From: Verrucomicrobiia bacterium
GTDB lineage: Bacteria; Verrucomicrobiota; Verrucomicrobiia; Verrucomicrobiales; Akkermansiaceae
Direction of reading: 5' to 3'
DNA: 64,000 nucleotides
Assembly: GCA_030432565.1 (NCBI GenBank)
Contig: JAUIGV010000003.1
Span: forward strand, 186,001 to 250,000
A program made the translations under genes and the position numbers. Under the pieces are notes generated by a model that did no database searches, had not been told where the DNA came from, and saw only the letters and a program-made list of their open reading frames with translations. Every line of letters begins with the position of its first letter. Position 1 is the stretch's first letter. Positions 18,522-26,741 of this stretch are shown here, one piece after another.

Positions 18522-19685
18522 TTAAAAAGTTTTCGAGATGGCGAGGCGACCGAGTATGAAGTCGCGGTCTTTATAGAGGTTTGCGAAAAAGCGGTTGTCT
18601 TCGTCCGCCTCAGCGTAGTCGGTCTCGTAAAGTCCCACACCCAGACGGATTGTGGTTGATTCCCCGGCCCATGCGATGGAGGCACTGAGTTCAGAGGAGT
18701 TGAGCTCGGGAGCAGCCGTGTTAAATCCGGCCGAGACAATTTCCCCGGTATCCCGATAGAGACGCCCGGTCAGAGAGGCGCTCCATTGGGGAGAAAAATC
18801 GTAATTGAGAGCAAGACCACCAAAGAGGGCTTCGAAGTCATTTCCTTCCTTGGCGCCCCCGATATGGGCCCGAAGCGTCAAATCACTGGAGATGGCCCAG
18901 GCCCACTGGTTGTTGAGTTGCCCGCGTGGATCGCGTGCCGTGATATCGGTGTAGCGAAACGTTACGCGGGTTTTTAGAGTGGGGTTTATCGCTTTTTCCC
19001 AACTCAAGACTCCGGAATAGGTTGTGAGAGAGTCGGTCGTGGGCTCGGCGATGAGCATGGGATTCGAGCCGCCGGACAGGGCGGGGCTCCATGCCGGGAC
19101 AATCTCGTCCTCTGAAACCCCGAACGTGGCTGAAAATCGGCCCAAGCGATAGGAATCGTCCCAAACGAGGCCAGTTTGAAACCCAAGTCCCCGCGGCGAG
19201 GCTTCCTCGTAAGAATCAGCGAACGGAATTCCTATAAATTGGTCGTAATACTCTGAGATCCAGACCGATTGGTAGTCTGCAAACCCTTCGTAAAAGGTGA
19301 ATCCGATTGTCGTTGTAAGCTTCTCCGAGGCATCGATGCCCAGGGTAAGTCCACCGCTCAAGCTCTCCTCGTCTCTTTCGGTTGCTTGCGTTAAACCAAC
19401 GGCGTCCGTGTAGTCGATTGAGATGTCAGTGTAGCCGAGGGTTGCCTCGAGGCTCCAATTCTCCCTTCCCTGACGGTAGGTGAAGTTGCTGCGATTGACT
19501 GTGATATCGTCGTGATAAAGGAGTTCGTGATTAAAATCCAGCCGCTGTTCGCCGGAGAAAATTGAGCTTAGGAAATTACCCGATGAAAGCGATTCCCCGG
19601 GGTCTTCCAGATGATCGGTATCAATGGAAGAGGATCCAGCAAAGAGATTGGTGGAACCAAGGGCGATCAGAAGGGGTGTTTTCAA
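18522..19685 (-). CDS. Outer-membrane beta-barrel protein next to a DUF4266-like lipoprotein
   Basis: I take the TTG at 19,685 because it yields a compact Sec signal (MKTPLLIALGSTNLFAG) 22 bases after the upstream stop; an ATG at 19,739 is the alternative and overlaps that gene. The mature protein of about 365 residues is a series of amphipathic strands with Tyr/Trp/Arg girdles (NFTYRQGRENWSLEATLGYT and later LALNYDFSPQWSASLTGRLY) and ends in Phe (RLAISKTF), as outer-membrane barrels do. The position behind a DUF4266-like gene suggests the DUF3570 group, but the sequence match is not clear enough to assert. The gene is probably co-transcribed with its neighbours on both sides. Confidence 0.65.
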   Translation of the reverse strand: MKTPLLIALGSTNLFAGSSSIDTDHLEDPGESLSSGNFLSSIFSGEQRLDFNHELLYHDDITVNRSNFTYRQGRENWSLEATLGYTDISIDYTDAVGLTQATERDEESLSGGLTLGIDASEKLTTTIGFTFYEGFADYQSVWISEYYDQFIGIPFADSYEEASPRGLGFQTGLVWDDSYRLGRFSATFGVSEDEIVPAWSPALSGGSNPMLIAEPTTDSLTTYSGVLSWEKAINPTLKTRVTFRYTDITARDPRGQLNNQWAWAISSDLTLRAHIGGAKEGNDFEALFGGLALNYDFSPQWSASLTGRLYRDTGEIVSAGFNTAAPELNSSELSASIAWAGESTTIRLGVGLYETDYAEADEDNRFFANLYKDRDFILGRLAISKTF

Positions 19686-19707
19686 CTTCTCGGAAGATTG
19701 GAATTTG

Positions 19708-19926
19708 TTAATGGCAGGCTGCGCAGGCCCCTCCCGCATTTTGGCTGTTGGTGGCCCTTCCTCTTTCCAGAAGGGTGACCAGACTGCATTCCGCTGAATC
19801 GGCCCCCCGTTGATCGAAGCTCATTGCCGGTTTCCCCAGTTGGGCTTCATCGACAATTGAAACGGACTGGCAGGCCGGGAGCGCGGCCATCATGGCAATG
19901 GCGAGAAGGGCGGGAATTCGGAACAT
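19708..19926 (-). CDS. DUF4266-like small lipoprotein ending in CAACH
   Basis: The 72-residue protein has a lipoprotein signal (MFRIPALLAIAMMAALPAC), with the lipidated Cys at about residue 19. The short mature part, GKPAMSFDQRG and a glycine run before cysteines at the end, follows the DUF4266 pattern, whose members precede outer-membrane DUF3570 proteins. DUF4266 normally ends with a GGGCGC-type motif; here the final five residues are CAACH, which is also the consensus for covalent heme c attachment. It is the first gene of a minus-strand operon with the barrel gene. Confidence 0.65.
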   Translation of the reverse strand: MFRIPALLAIAMMAALPACQSVSIVDEAQLGKPAMSFDQRGADSAECSLVTLLERGRATNSQNAGGACAACH

Positions 19927-20005
19927 CGTTCATTGAGAGTGAGGCTCTCTGCGATTTATTCCGGGAAAATGAGCAAAAACGAGAAAAAGGAGGGTGGAAA
20001 AGAGA

Positions 20006-20503
20006 ATGCCCGGAGTTGACCCCGCGCAACTCCGACCTAACATCCAGCCCATGGCAGACGCGATTGATGATGCGAAGGAAGCTCTGACGAGCATGCTTGG
20101 AAAGCTTGGCTTCGAGTTCGAAGTGGAGGTGTCCGGCGACCCCGGAAACGAAATCCTTAACATTGTGTCGGAGAATTCCGCACTTTTGATTGGCAAGAAT
20201 GGAGACCGCCTGGATGACATCCAGTATCTCGTGAACCGGATCACCCGGAACGCCCATCCGGATGCTCCGCGCTTCCGGATCGATTGCGACGGCTATCGCG
20301 CCCAGCAAGAGCAGCGGGTCGCCGATAAAGCGCTCCGGCTTGCCGACAAAGTTCGTGAATCCGGCCGGGAACTCTGGATGAACCCCATGAATTCCTACCA
20401 TCGCCGCCTCGTGCACAATGCTCTCGTCGATGATCCCGAAATCGAGACTGTCTCCGAGGACACCAGTTCACGGAATAAGAAAATTCTCATTCGCTTGAAG
20501 TAA
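20006..20503 (+). CDS. khpB: Jag/KhpB-like KH-R3H RNA-binding protein
   Basis: The 165-residue protein holds a KH domain (residues about 45-100) with the LLIGKNGDRLDDIQYLVNRI loop that grips single-stranded RNA, followed by an R3H-type segment (ELWMNPMNSYHRRLVHNAL, then EIETVSEDTSSRNKKILIRL). This is the arrangement of Jag/KhpB, which works with KhpA in post-transcriptional control of cell-envelope growth. I chose the ATG at 20,006, which lies 12 bases after an AGGAGGG site; an ATG at 20,051 would still leave the KH domain whole. The N-terminal Jag domain of longer homologues is absent. The protein is cytoplasmic. The thioesterase gene follows ten bases downstream. Confidence 0.8.
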   Translation: MPGVDPAQLRPNIQPMADAIDDAKEALTSMLGKLGFEFEVEVSGDPGNEILNIVSENSALLIGKNGDRLDDIQYLVNRITRNAHPDAPRFRIDCDGYRAQQEQRVADKALRLADKVRESGRELWMNPMNSYHRRLVHNALVDDPEIETVSEDTSSRNKKILIRLK

Positions 20504-20513
20504 GCAACGCTTG

Positions 20514-20864
20514 ATGGAGACCCACCGCCTTGTCCTCCCGGAAGACCTGAATCAATACGGACATCTCTTCGGAGGCAGGCTCCTCGGCTGGGTCGATGAA
20601 GCCTCGTGGATCGCGGCGAGTCTGGAGTTTCCCGGGAGTCGCTTCGTGACCATGGCAATGGATGAAGTCATCTTTCGCCACAGCGTCAAGGAGGGGACAA
20701 TTTTGACAATTCGATCGGAATCGGTGAAACTCGGCAGAACGTCTGCGACCTATGAAGTCAGCGTGATGGACGAGCGGGCAGAAAATGAAAACCCGATCTT
20801 CACGACTCGTGTCACCTTTGTTAATGTTGACGACTCGGGCCAAAAAATTCCCCTCCAAAAATGA
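20514..20864 (+). CDS. Acyl-CoA thioesterase, hotdog fold (YciA-like)
   Basis: The 116-residue protein is a single hotdog domain. The pattern METHRLVLPEDLNQYGHLFG, then GGRLLGWVDEASWIAA and VTMAMDEVIFRHSVKEG, matches the YciA/ACOT group, with the Asn, His and Asp of the active site (LNQYGHLFGG and VDEA) in place. It should hydrolyse acyl-CoA esters in the cytoplasm; chain-length preference cannot be read. It lies ten bases after the khpB-like gene and overlaps the next small reading frame by four bases. Confidence 0.85.
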   Translation: METHRLVLPEDLNQYGHLFGGRLLGWVDEASWIAASLEFPGSRFVTMAMDEVIFRHSVKEGTILTIRSESVKLGRTSATYEVSVMDERAENENPIFTTRVTFVNVDDSGQKIPLQK

Positions 20865-20998
20865 ACATGATCGGTATTCAAGAATTACTCCTCCTTCAGG
20901 CAATGCTCCTCGCGAACATCCCCGACTTCCTCACCGGAAACCTCCTCGGTCCACTCGGCAAAAGCCTCTGGATCTTCTTGCTCGGCTGGAGCTTATAG
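20861..20998 (+). CDS. Possible 45-residue hydrophobic microprotein
   Basis: An ATG overlaps the thioesterase stop as ATGA, which usually marks translational coupling, and opens a 45-codon frame ending TAG. The product begins MNMIGIQELLLLQAM and ends GPLGKSLWIFLLGWSL. It is Leu-rich and amphipathic or membrane-seeking, with few charges. I know no family. The coupling favours a real gene, but the frame is short enough to be chance. Confidence 0.35.
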   Translation: MNMIGIQELLLLQAMLLANIPDFLTGNLLGPLGKSLWIFLLGWSL

Positions 20999-21127
20999 TG
21001 TTTCGCGGAATGAACTCTCAATCCAATGGCTGAAATCCTGACTTTTTTTGAACCATCGACCCTCGATCTCCTGTTCTTTGCATTGGATTTTCCGAGGTCC
21101 CTGGTGTGTTTCTTTTTTCTCTAACTC

Positions 21128-22426
21128 ATGTTTGAAGTACGAGAAAAACCAGAGATGGTCGAGAAGGCCATGCTCATTGGCTTTTGTTTTGATAAATCGG
21201 AAGAGGCGGAAACGCAATTGCTCCTGACCGAGTTGGAGGAGCTAGTCGATACCCTCGGTATTGCGGTGGTGGGGATTGAGCTGGTTCGGGTTCGCGATAC
21301 CAACAAGCGCTTTATCTGTGGAACGGGCAAGGCTGATGAGCTCGTTGAATTGGCCCGTGCCCGCGGTTGCGACTGCATGGTTTTTGACAATGAGATTTCA
21401 CCGATGCAGCAACGCAACTGGGAGGAACTCGCTGACATGACGGTGATCGACCGTGAGGAAGTCATTCTTGATATTTTTGCCAAGCGGGCCCGCACCCGGG
21501 AGGCGCGGCTTCAGGTGGACCTGGCCAGAATGCAATATGCTCTCCCGCGCATGGCCCGTATGTGGGGGCACCTTGACCGCGAAGGTGGCGGCGGCGGGAC
21601 CGGTGGTGGCGGGGCTTCCCGGGGAATGGGTGAACAGCAAATTGAGATCGACCGACGCCTGGCGCGCAAACGGATTTCAAAACTCAAGTCCGAACTCGAG
21701 GATGTGCGAAAACAACGGGCCACCCAGCGCAAGGAGCGACAGACCAACAACGTGGCCACTGCAGCCATTGTCGGTTACACCAACGCCGGTAAATCGACTC
21801 TTCTCAACAAGCTCTCCGGTGCCGAGGTCATGGAAGCGGATATGCTCTTTGCCACGCTGGATCCGACCACCCGGCGAATCGAATTGGAGAACGGACAGGA
21901 TCTTCTTTTAAGTGACACCGTGGGCTTTGTTCGAAATCTTCCCCACCGCTTGGTCGAGTCGTTCAAAGCCACTCTCGAAGAGGCAATTCTCGCTGATTTC
22001 CTTATCCATGTTCTCGACGCCTCGTCTGATGAAATCGTGGATCATTACCACACCACCCGCAAAGTCCTCGGTGAATTGGGTGCTGATGAAAAGCGGGTGA
22101 TTATTGTGCTGAACAAGGTGGACCGTGTTGAAGACCCGGCGATTCTCACCGGGCTCCGCGCGGATTTTCCCGGGGCTTTTGAAACCTCGGCGGTCACCGG
22201 TCAGGGCCTGGAGGATCTCACCGCCCGGTTCACGGCACTCTTGGCGGACCGGGTGAAAAAACTGATCTACCGTGTCCCGCAGTCCCGCGGGGATATTTCC
22301 GGTCTCATCCATCGGGAAGGGAAGGTCCTCGCAACCGACTACGAGGGAAATGACATCATCCTGACCGCTATCGTCCCCAATAGTTTGGAGGGGCAGCTCG
22401 CCGAATTTCTCGAGGATGAGAGTTAG
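21128..22426 (+). CDS. hflX: GTPase HflX
   Basis: The 432-residue protein has the HflX N-terminal domain (IELVRVRDTNKRFICGTGKA and a DNEISPMQQRNWE stretch), a glycine-rich linker near residue 160 (GGGGGTGGGGASRGMGEQQ) and a Ras-like GTPase domain: G1 GYTNAGKSTLLNKL at about 218, G2/G3 ATLDPTTRR and DTVGFVRNLP, and G4 NKVDRV. HflX binds the large ribosomal subunit and splits or rescues stalled ribosomes under stress. Length and order are normal. The stop overlaps the stop of the convergent rlpA gene by four bases. Confidence 0.95.
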   Translation: MFEVREKPEMVEKAMLIGFCFDKSEEAETQLLLTELEELVDTLGIAVVGIELVRVRDTNKRFICGTGKADELVELARARGCDCMVFDNEISPMQQRNWEELADMTVIDREEVILDIFAKRARTREARLQVDLARMQYALPRMARMWGHLDREGGGGGTGGGGASRGMGEQQIEIDRRLARKRISKLKSELEDVRKQRATQRKERQTNNVATAAIVGYTNAGKSTLLNKLSGAEVMEADMLFATLDPTTRRIELENGQDLLLSDTVGFVRNLPHRLVESFKATLEEAILADFLIHVLDASSDEIVDHYHTTRKVLGELGADEKRVIIVLNKVDRVEDPAILTGLRADFPGAFETSAVTGQGLEDLTARFTALLADRVKKLIYRVPQSRGDISGLIHREGKVLATDYEGNDIILTAIVPNSLEGQLAEFLEDES

Positions 22427-22902
22427 GACTGCCGGTATTTCCAGTTGCCCCACTCAAGGACCTCGACTTTAACCTTGGTGATGCCGCGCGAGTGAAAGCC
22501 GAGGCGCTGGGCGCTCCCAATGGTGACGTCGATGATGCGGCCTTTGACGTAGGGTCCCCGGTCGGTGATGCGGAGGACTTCGGATTTTCCGGTGGCGAGG
22601 GATGTGACCCTGACCTTGGTGCCAAAGGGAAGGGATTTATGTGCTGCGGTGTAAGCTCCGTTCGAAAGTCGTCGTCCACTGGCGGTCTTGCGACCAAAGT
22701 TGGTCTTGATGCTGTACCAGGAGGCAATGCCGTGAAAGGTTTTCAAAACCGACTGGTTCTTTTCAGCGACTTTGACCTCTTTTTTCAGCGCGGGCGCGGG
22801 CGTTTTTGCGGCCTGCTTTTTTGAAGGGAGGAAAGAGCTGCACGAAGTCAGCGAGACCAGAATAGCGCCGGTCAAGAGGAGTAACATGGATTTTTTGTTC
22901 AT
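22423..22902 (-). CDS. rlpA: RlpA-family septal/peptidoglycan lipoprotein
   Basis: The 159-residue protein has a lipoprotein signal (MNKKSMLLLLTGAILVSLTSC), so it is anchored in a membrane, and a double-psi beta-barrel domain from about residue 57: GIASWYSIKTNFGRKTASG, then YTAAHKSLPFGTKVRVT and VLRITDRGPYVKGRIIDVT. This is the RlpA fold; the catalytic Glu/Asp positions (ITDRGPY) are kept. RlpA binds glycan strands lacking stem peptides and in some bacteria cleaves them during cell separation. No SPOR domain follows. The gene is monocistronic and convergent with hflX. Confidence 0.9.
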   Translation of the reverse strand: MNKKSMLLLLTGAILVSLTSCSSFLPSKKQAAKTPAPALKKEVKVAEKNQSVLKTFHGIASWYSIKTNFGRKTASGRRLSNGAYTAAHKSLPFGTKVRVTSLATGKSEVLRITDRGPYVKGRIIDVTIGSAQRLGFHSRGITKVKVEVLEWGNWKYRQS

Positions 22903-22997
22903 GTGTGGGCGGAATTTAGCATCCCGATGTTGTCGATTGAAGGGGGATTTTTCGTAAATTCGACAAAGTTCTCCTGTTTCGATAGGATCGGCTACGG

Positions 22998-23912
22998 ATG
23001 AAGAAGTTGCTCACCCTTTTCCTCACACTTTTGACTGCGGTTTTGGCTTGGGCGTTCACCGTGCCCACAGAGGAGGATCGCGCGAAGGCGGTGGGGAGTC
23101 TGTTGCATCTCACGCCTGATTTGAAAGCGGCCTTCGACCCCGGGGATGACTTTAGGGCAATTCCAGAACCGGGTGGATTTGATTGGCTCGCCACTCATGG
23201 GGAGGAGGGGCAAACCTATCAGGAATTTTTGAGATCAAATCCGAACCGGCCGGGTGCCCGGGGGAGGAAATTCATCTACCTCCAACCGGTTGGAGAGTTT
23301 CCAGAGAATGCGCCGCGGCTTGAGACTTTGAAGAGCTATCTGGAAGCCTACTTTCATCCCATGCCGGTGAAGCTTTCGAAACCGCTGATACTCAAACCGA
23401 CGTCGAAAATCCAAACCCGTGGAGAGCAGGTGAATAGCACCGATCTTTTGAATGCTCTGCAGATGAGGGTGCCAGCGGATGCGCACGTCATGATGGCAGT
23501 GACGATGAAAGATCTTTATCCGGGTCCGGGATGGAATTTTGTTTTTGGAGTGGCCCGTCTCAAACGCCGTTGCGGGGTTTTTAGCTTTGCCCGATATGGT
23601 ATCGAGGAAGATCCGAAACTGGCTTTGCTTAGGGCCATGAAAGTGATTTCACACGAAACCGGGCACGCGTTTGGAATCAAGCATTGCATTCACTTTCACT
23701 GCCTCATGAACGGTTCGAACAGCCTTGGAGAAACGGATCGGGCCCCTCTGCATTTTTGCCCGGTCTGCCTTCGAAAGATCCACTGGGGATTGAAGTTCCA
23801 GCCGTCCGGGCGATATCAGAAATTGGTCGATTTCCTGAAGAAGAATGGCTTCGAGGAAGAGAGCAAGTGGTTCGCCATGCGGGCCGGAAAGACGAAAGTG
23901 ACGATCGAGTGA
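22998..23912 (+). CDS. Secreted archaemetzincin-like metalloprotease (M54)
   Basis: The 304-residue protein starts with a Sec signal (MKKLLTLFLTLLTAVLAWAF). Near residue 219 it has the complete archaemetzincin signature: HETGHAFGIKH (zinc-binding HExxHxxGxxH), then C, an HCLMNGSN segment with the Met-turn, and FCPVCLRKI with a CxxC, giving the structural second zinc site. The upstream FGVARLKRRCGVFSFARYG is also typical of the M54 family. It should be an exported zinc aminopeptidase or protease; substrates of this family are not known. The start ATG at 22,998 is divergent from rlpA. Archaemetzincins are usually cytoplasmic, so the signal peptide is notable. Confidence 0.85.
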   Translation: MKKLLTLFLTLLTAVLAWAFTVPTEEDRAKAVGSLLHLTPDLKAAFDPGDDFRAIPEPGGFDWLATHGEEGQTYQEFLRSNPNRPGARGRKFIYLQPVGEFPENAPRLETLKSYLEAYFHPMPVKLSKPLILKPTSKIQTRGEQVNSTDLLNALQMRVPADAHVMMAVTMKDLYPGPGWNFVFGVARLKRRCGVFSFARYGIEEDPKLALLRAMKVISHETGHAFGIKHCIHFHCLMNGSNSLGETDRAPLHFCPVCLRKIHWGLKFQPSGRYQKLVDFLKKNGFEEESKWFAMRAGKTKVTIE

Positions 23913-23932
23913 TTGTCGACTGCCGACCGGGG

Positions 23933-24466
23933 CTACCTGTGGAAAGTCACGGACTGTTTTCCCTGAAATTTGGGTTCAGGTGATTCGGTTTTCAGATTCC
24001 CAACCGGGACTCCCAAGAAATGCCGCCCACCGGAGGGATGAATTAACACCGCAAAGTTTTTGTCATGGGTCAGGTGTCGGGAAATTCCCTCCACTCCCAT
24101 CGTGCCGACGATGTTTTCGTCAAAGCTGATCAGGACACCAATCTCCGGAATCAGGAACAGTCTTGGATCTTCCCGGCTGACGTAGACCCGGTGGCCGGAT
24201 GGCTTGCCGTCGGCAGAAAGGATGAGATCGGTGATGAGAAAGTCCCGGGAGCTGATCTTAGATTCCGAGTAACCCAGGTTTTTGAGGAGTGATTTTTTCC
24301 AGTTCGCGTAGGGCTTGGAAAAGGGTTCGCTTTCAAAATTCTTTGAGACCGAAAGTTGATATTGAGTGAGCTTCGGAGTCCCGGGTTCCTTGCTTGGCTT
24401 CGGTGGTTCTTTGCATCCGGAGAGACACCCAACCAGGCAGGCGACGAATATGAGTCGGGGGATCAT
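23933..24466 (-). CDS. Lipoprotein of unknown function
   Basis: The ATG at 24,466 gives a lipoprotein signal (MIPRLIFVACLVGCLSGC) with the lipobox LSGC, then a Lys/Pro-rich spacer (KEPPKPSKEPGTPK). Two earlier ATGs would add up to 12 residues. The 178-residue product contains a beta-rich domain (DFLITDLILSADGKPSGHRV and LFLIPEIGVLISFDENIVGT) without motifs that I recognise. It faces the metalloprotease gene tail to tail across 20 bases and starts 93 bases from a divergent membrane-protein gene. Confidence 0.6.
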   Translation of the reverse strand: MIPRLIFVACLVGCLSGCKEPPKPSKEPGTPKLTQYQLSVSKNFESEPFSKPYANWKKSLLKNLGYSESKISSRDFLITDLILSADGKPSGHRVYVSREDPRLFLIPEIGVLISFDENIVGTMGVEGISRHLTHDKNFAVLIHPSGGRHFLGVPVGNLKTESPEPKFQGKQSVTFHR

Positions 24467-24559
24467 GGCCCCAAGGCTAGCAATCAGAATCGCTTTCATC
24501 AATGGAACGTCATCGAGATTCGATGATTTAAATCGGCGCGGCTGTGCTTACTCTTTTTC

Positions 24560-25279
24560 ATGATGAATTTGTTGATGGAGCGTCCCTTCCAGGCGTTTGC
24601 CGCTCCGCATAATCTCGCGATGCTGGTGACTTTGATGATCGCGGTGGTGCTGACCGCGTATGCCCGAAGTGGCCCCGGCGAAGGAAAGCTCAAGGTCATC
24701 CGTTTCGTGATGGGCTCACTGCTGCTCATTGCAGTCGCACTCGATCCCATCCTCACTTTTGTTCGATACGGGGTGGGGGAGCACGGCCGTGAAATGGTCA
24801 TGGATAACTCACTCCCCTTTTATCTTTGTGATGTTGTTTCTGTTTTTCTGGCAATCGCACTTTTCACCAGGAACCAGAGGCTTGCCGAAATTGGTTACTT
24901 GTGGGGCCTCGCTGGAACGCTGCAGGGACTCATTATGCCCACGCTGTGGTTCGATCACGGCGAGTTGGAATTCTACATCTTTTTCCTTCAACACGGGGGA
25001 GCTCCGGTCGCGGCTGTTTTCCTGGTCTGGGGGCTGGGGATTGTTCCTCAAAAAGGAGCGATGATGCGCGCCGTTTTTTGGAGTCTCGGTTACATTGGGG
25101 TGGTGATGACCATTAATCTGATCATTGGGGAGAACTATGGTTTCCTGAATGAGAAGCCCGCAGTGGGAACCTTCTTCGATTATATGGGGCCGTGGCCCCA
25201 ATACCTGATCACCCTCCAGTTGATTGCCTACACGCTCTATTTCCTTCTGTTGAAGATCGCGCCAAAAAACAGGGAATAG
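24560..25279 (+). CDS. TIGR02206/YwaF-family integral membrane protein
   Basis: The 239-residue protein has six to seven hydrophobic segments, and residues about 82-95 contain NSLPFYLCDVVSVFLAIALF, the family pattern LP.hLCd in the YwaF/TIGR02206 group. GNLG-like loops, the EFYIFFLQHGGAPVAAVFL helix and the WPQYLITLQLIAYTLYFLLL C-terminal helix also fit. These are inner-membrane proteins of unknown role. The gene is divergent from the lipoprotein gene to the left. Confidence 0.7.
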   Translation: MMNLLMERPFQAFAAPHNLAMLVTLMIAVVLTAYARSGPGEGKLKVIRFVMGSLLLIAVALDPILTFVRYGVGEHGREMVMDNSLPFYLCDVVSVFLAIALFTRNQRLAEIGYLWGLAGTLQGLIMPTLWFDHGELEFYIFFLQHGGAPVAAVFLVWGLGIVPQKGAMMRAVFWSLGYIGVVMTINLIIGENYGFLNEKPAVGTFFDYMGPWPQYLITLQLIAYTLYFLLLKIAPKNRE

Positions 25280-25319
25280 AGTTCACCTCCCGTTCATCTT
25301 TGTTTTGCAACCCTGCGGA

Positions 25320-26681
25320 ATGAAAGCGATCATTTTACTTGTGTTGGTTGCGTTGGGTTCTCTCTTCGCACAAGAGGCGGTATTGGATTTAACGAAGCTT
25401 CATTCGTATGCGGATCAAGAAGTTCCCGCCTACATCAATCGGGACAATACTCCTGACAATAATCCCATTACCAACATCGGAGCCACCCTTGGGCGGGTCC
25501 TTTTTTACGACAAGCGCCTCTCAAAGAATTCGACGGTTTCCTGTGCTTCCTGTCATCAACAAGAGGCAGCCTTTGGAGATCCCGCGGTGGCGAGCGTCGG
25601 AGTGGCCGGGACGACCGGGCGGCATTCCATGCGACTCGTCAATGCACGCTTCGCCAATGAGCGGCGCTTCTTTTGGGACGAGCGGGCACCGACTCTTGAG
25701 GCGCAGACCACCCGGCCAATTCAGGATCATATTGAGATGGGATTCAGTGGAGCCGATGGCGATCCCGATCTATCGGCTCTGGTGGAGAGGGTGTCCGGGA
25801 TTGAACTTTATCAGGTTCTTTTCACGGCGGTTTATGGGACCTCCGGGGTCACCGAAGACCGGATGCAGCGGGCCCTGGCTCAGTTCGTCCGTAGTATCCA
25901 GTCCTTCGACAGCAAGTATGACCGGGGCCTTGCCTCTGCCACAAACCTCAATGCGGATTTTACGAATTTCACAGCCAGTGAGAATCTGGGAAAAAGAATT
26001 TTCACCCGGCCGCCCGGGCCCGGAGGTGGAGCGGGATGTGCCGCGTGCCACCAACCTCCGACCTTTGATATCGATCCCAATTCGGGCCACAACGGAGTGA
26101 TCACTTCGCTCGGAGGTGGCCAGGATCTGACGAATCGCCGCTCGCCGAGTTTGCGCGACCTGGTCAATGCCAATGGCGGTCTCAACGGGCCATTCATGCA
26201 TGACGGCTCCAAGGCCACTCTTTTGGATGTCGTGAACCACTACAACGCGATTCCTGCGCTGACCCAAGGGCTGGATCCAAGATTGGCGGGACCTCCCCCG
26301 CGTCCCGGTGGCCCGCCGCCCCAGCCGCAACGACTGAATCTTTCCGAGAACGAAAAAGGAGCGTTGATTGATTTCCTGGGCACACTGACGGGATCAAATA
26401 TTTATCGTGACGAGAAATGGTCTTCACCTTTCGACGACGACAATGAGCTATCCTTTGTCGTACTGCCTGCCGAAGCCCGATTCTCCTCGGAGAACGAGGT
26501 CATGACGGTCGAGGCCACAGGTGTGCCCCGTGTGACCTATTTTTTAAAGTCATCGTCTGATCTCGAGACCTGGAATGACGGGGTCGCAATAACAGCGGAT
26601 GAGAATGGGTTGCTCTCACACGAGATTCAGGACATGCCGAAGGCAAAATTCTTTTGTTTCGTCTACAGGTCCTCCGAGTGA
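25320..26681 (+). CDS. Di-heme cytochrome c peroxidase (MauG/CcpA family)
   Basis: The ATG at 25,320 gives a Sec signal (MKAIILLVLVALGSLFAQ). The 453-residue protein has two heme-c motifs: CASCH near residue 75, after LGRVLFYDKRLSKNSTVSC, and CAACH near residue 240. RRFFWDERAPTLEAQ and HDGSKATLLDVVNHYN, family landmarks around the catalytic and electron-transfer hemes, are present. It should reduce hydrogen peroxide, or catalyse a MauG-like oxidation, in the periplasm. The last 80 residues (ATGVPRVTYFLKSSSDLETW) are an extra beta domain found on verrucomicrobial exported proteins. A Pro-rich loop (GPPPRPGGPPPQPQ) precedes it. Confidence 0.88.
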   Translation: MKAIILLVLVALGSLFAQEAVLDLTKLHSYADQEVPAYINRDNTPDNNPITNIGATLGRVLFYDKRLSKNSTVSCASCHQQEAAFGDPAVASVGVAGTTGRHSMRLVNARFANERRFFWDERAPTLEAQTTRPIQDHIEMGFSGADGDPDLSALVERVSGIELYQVLFTAVYGTSGVTEDRMQRALAQFVRSIQSFDSKYDRGLASATNLNADFTNFTASENLGKRIFTRPPGPGGGAGCAACHQPPTFDIDPNSGHNGVITSLGGGQDLTNRRSPSLRDLVNANGGLNGPFMHDGSKATLLDVVNHYNAIPALTQGLDPRLAGPPPRPGGPPPQPQRLNLSENEKGALIDFLGTLTGSNIYRDEKWSSPFDDDNELSFVVLPAEARFSSENEVMTVEATGVPRVTYFLKSSSDLETWNDGVAITADENGLLSHEIQDMPKAKFFCFVYRSSE

Positions 26682-26684
26682 AAG

Positions 26685-26722
26685 GCAAAAAGAAGCGCGT
26701 GAGGCACTCGGCCGCACGCGCT
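26685..26722 (-). terminator. Terminator of the thioredoxin gene
   Basis: AGCGCGTG (26,694-26,701) and CACGCGCT (26,715-26,722) form a perfect eight-base-pair stem. Read on the minus strand it is followed by TTCTTTTTG, so it terminates transcription of the thioredoxin-like gene ending at 26,742. It lies 13 bases beyond the stop of the convergent peroxidase gene. Confidence 0.75.
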
Positions 26723-26741
26723 CTTGAGATGGAAATGAGTC

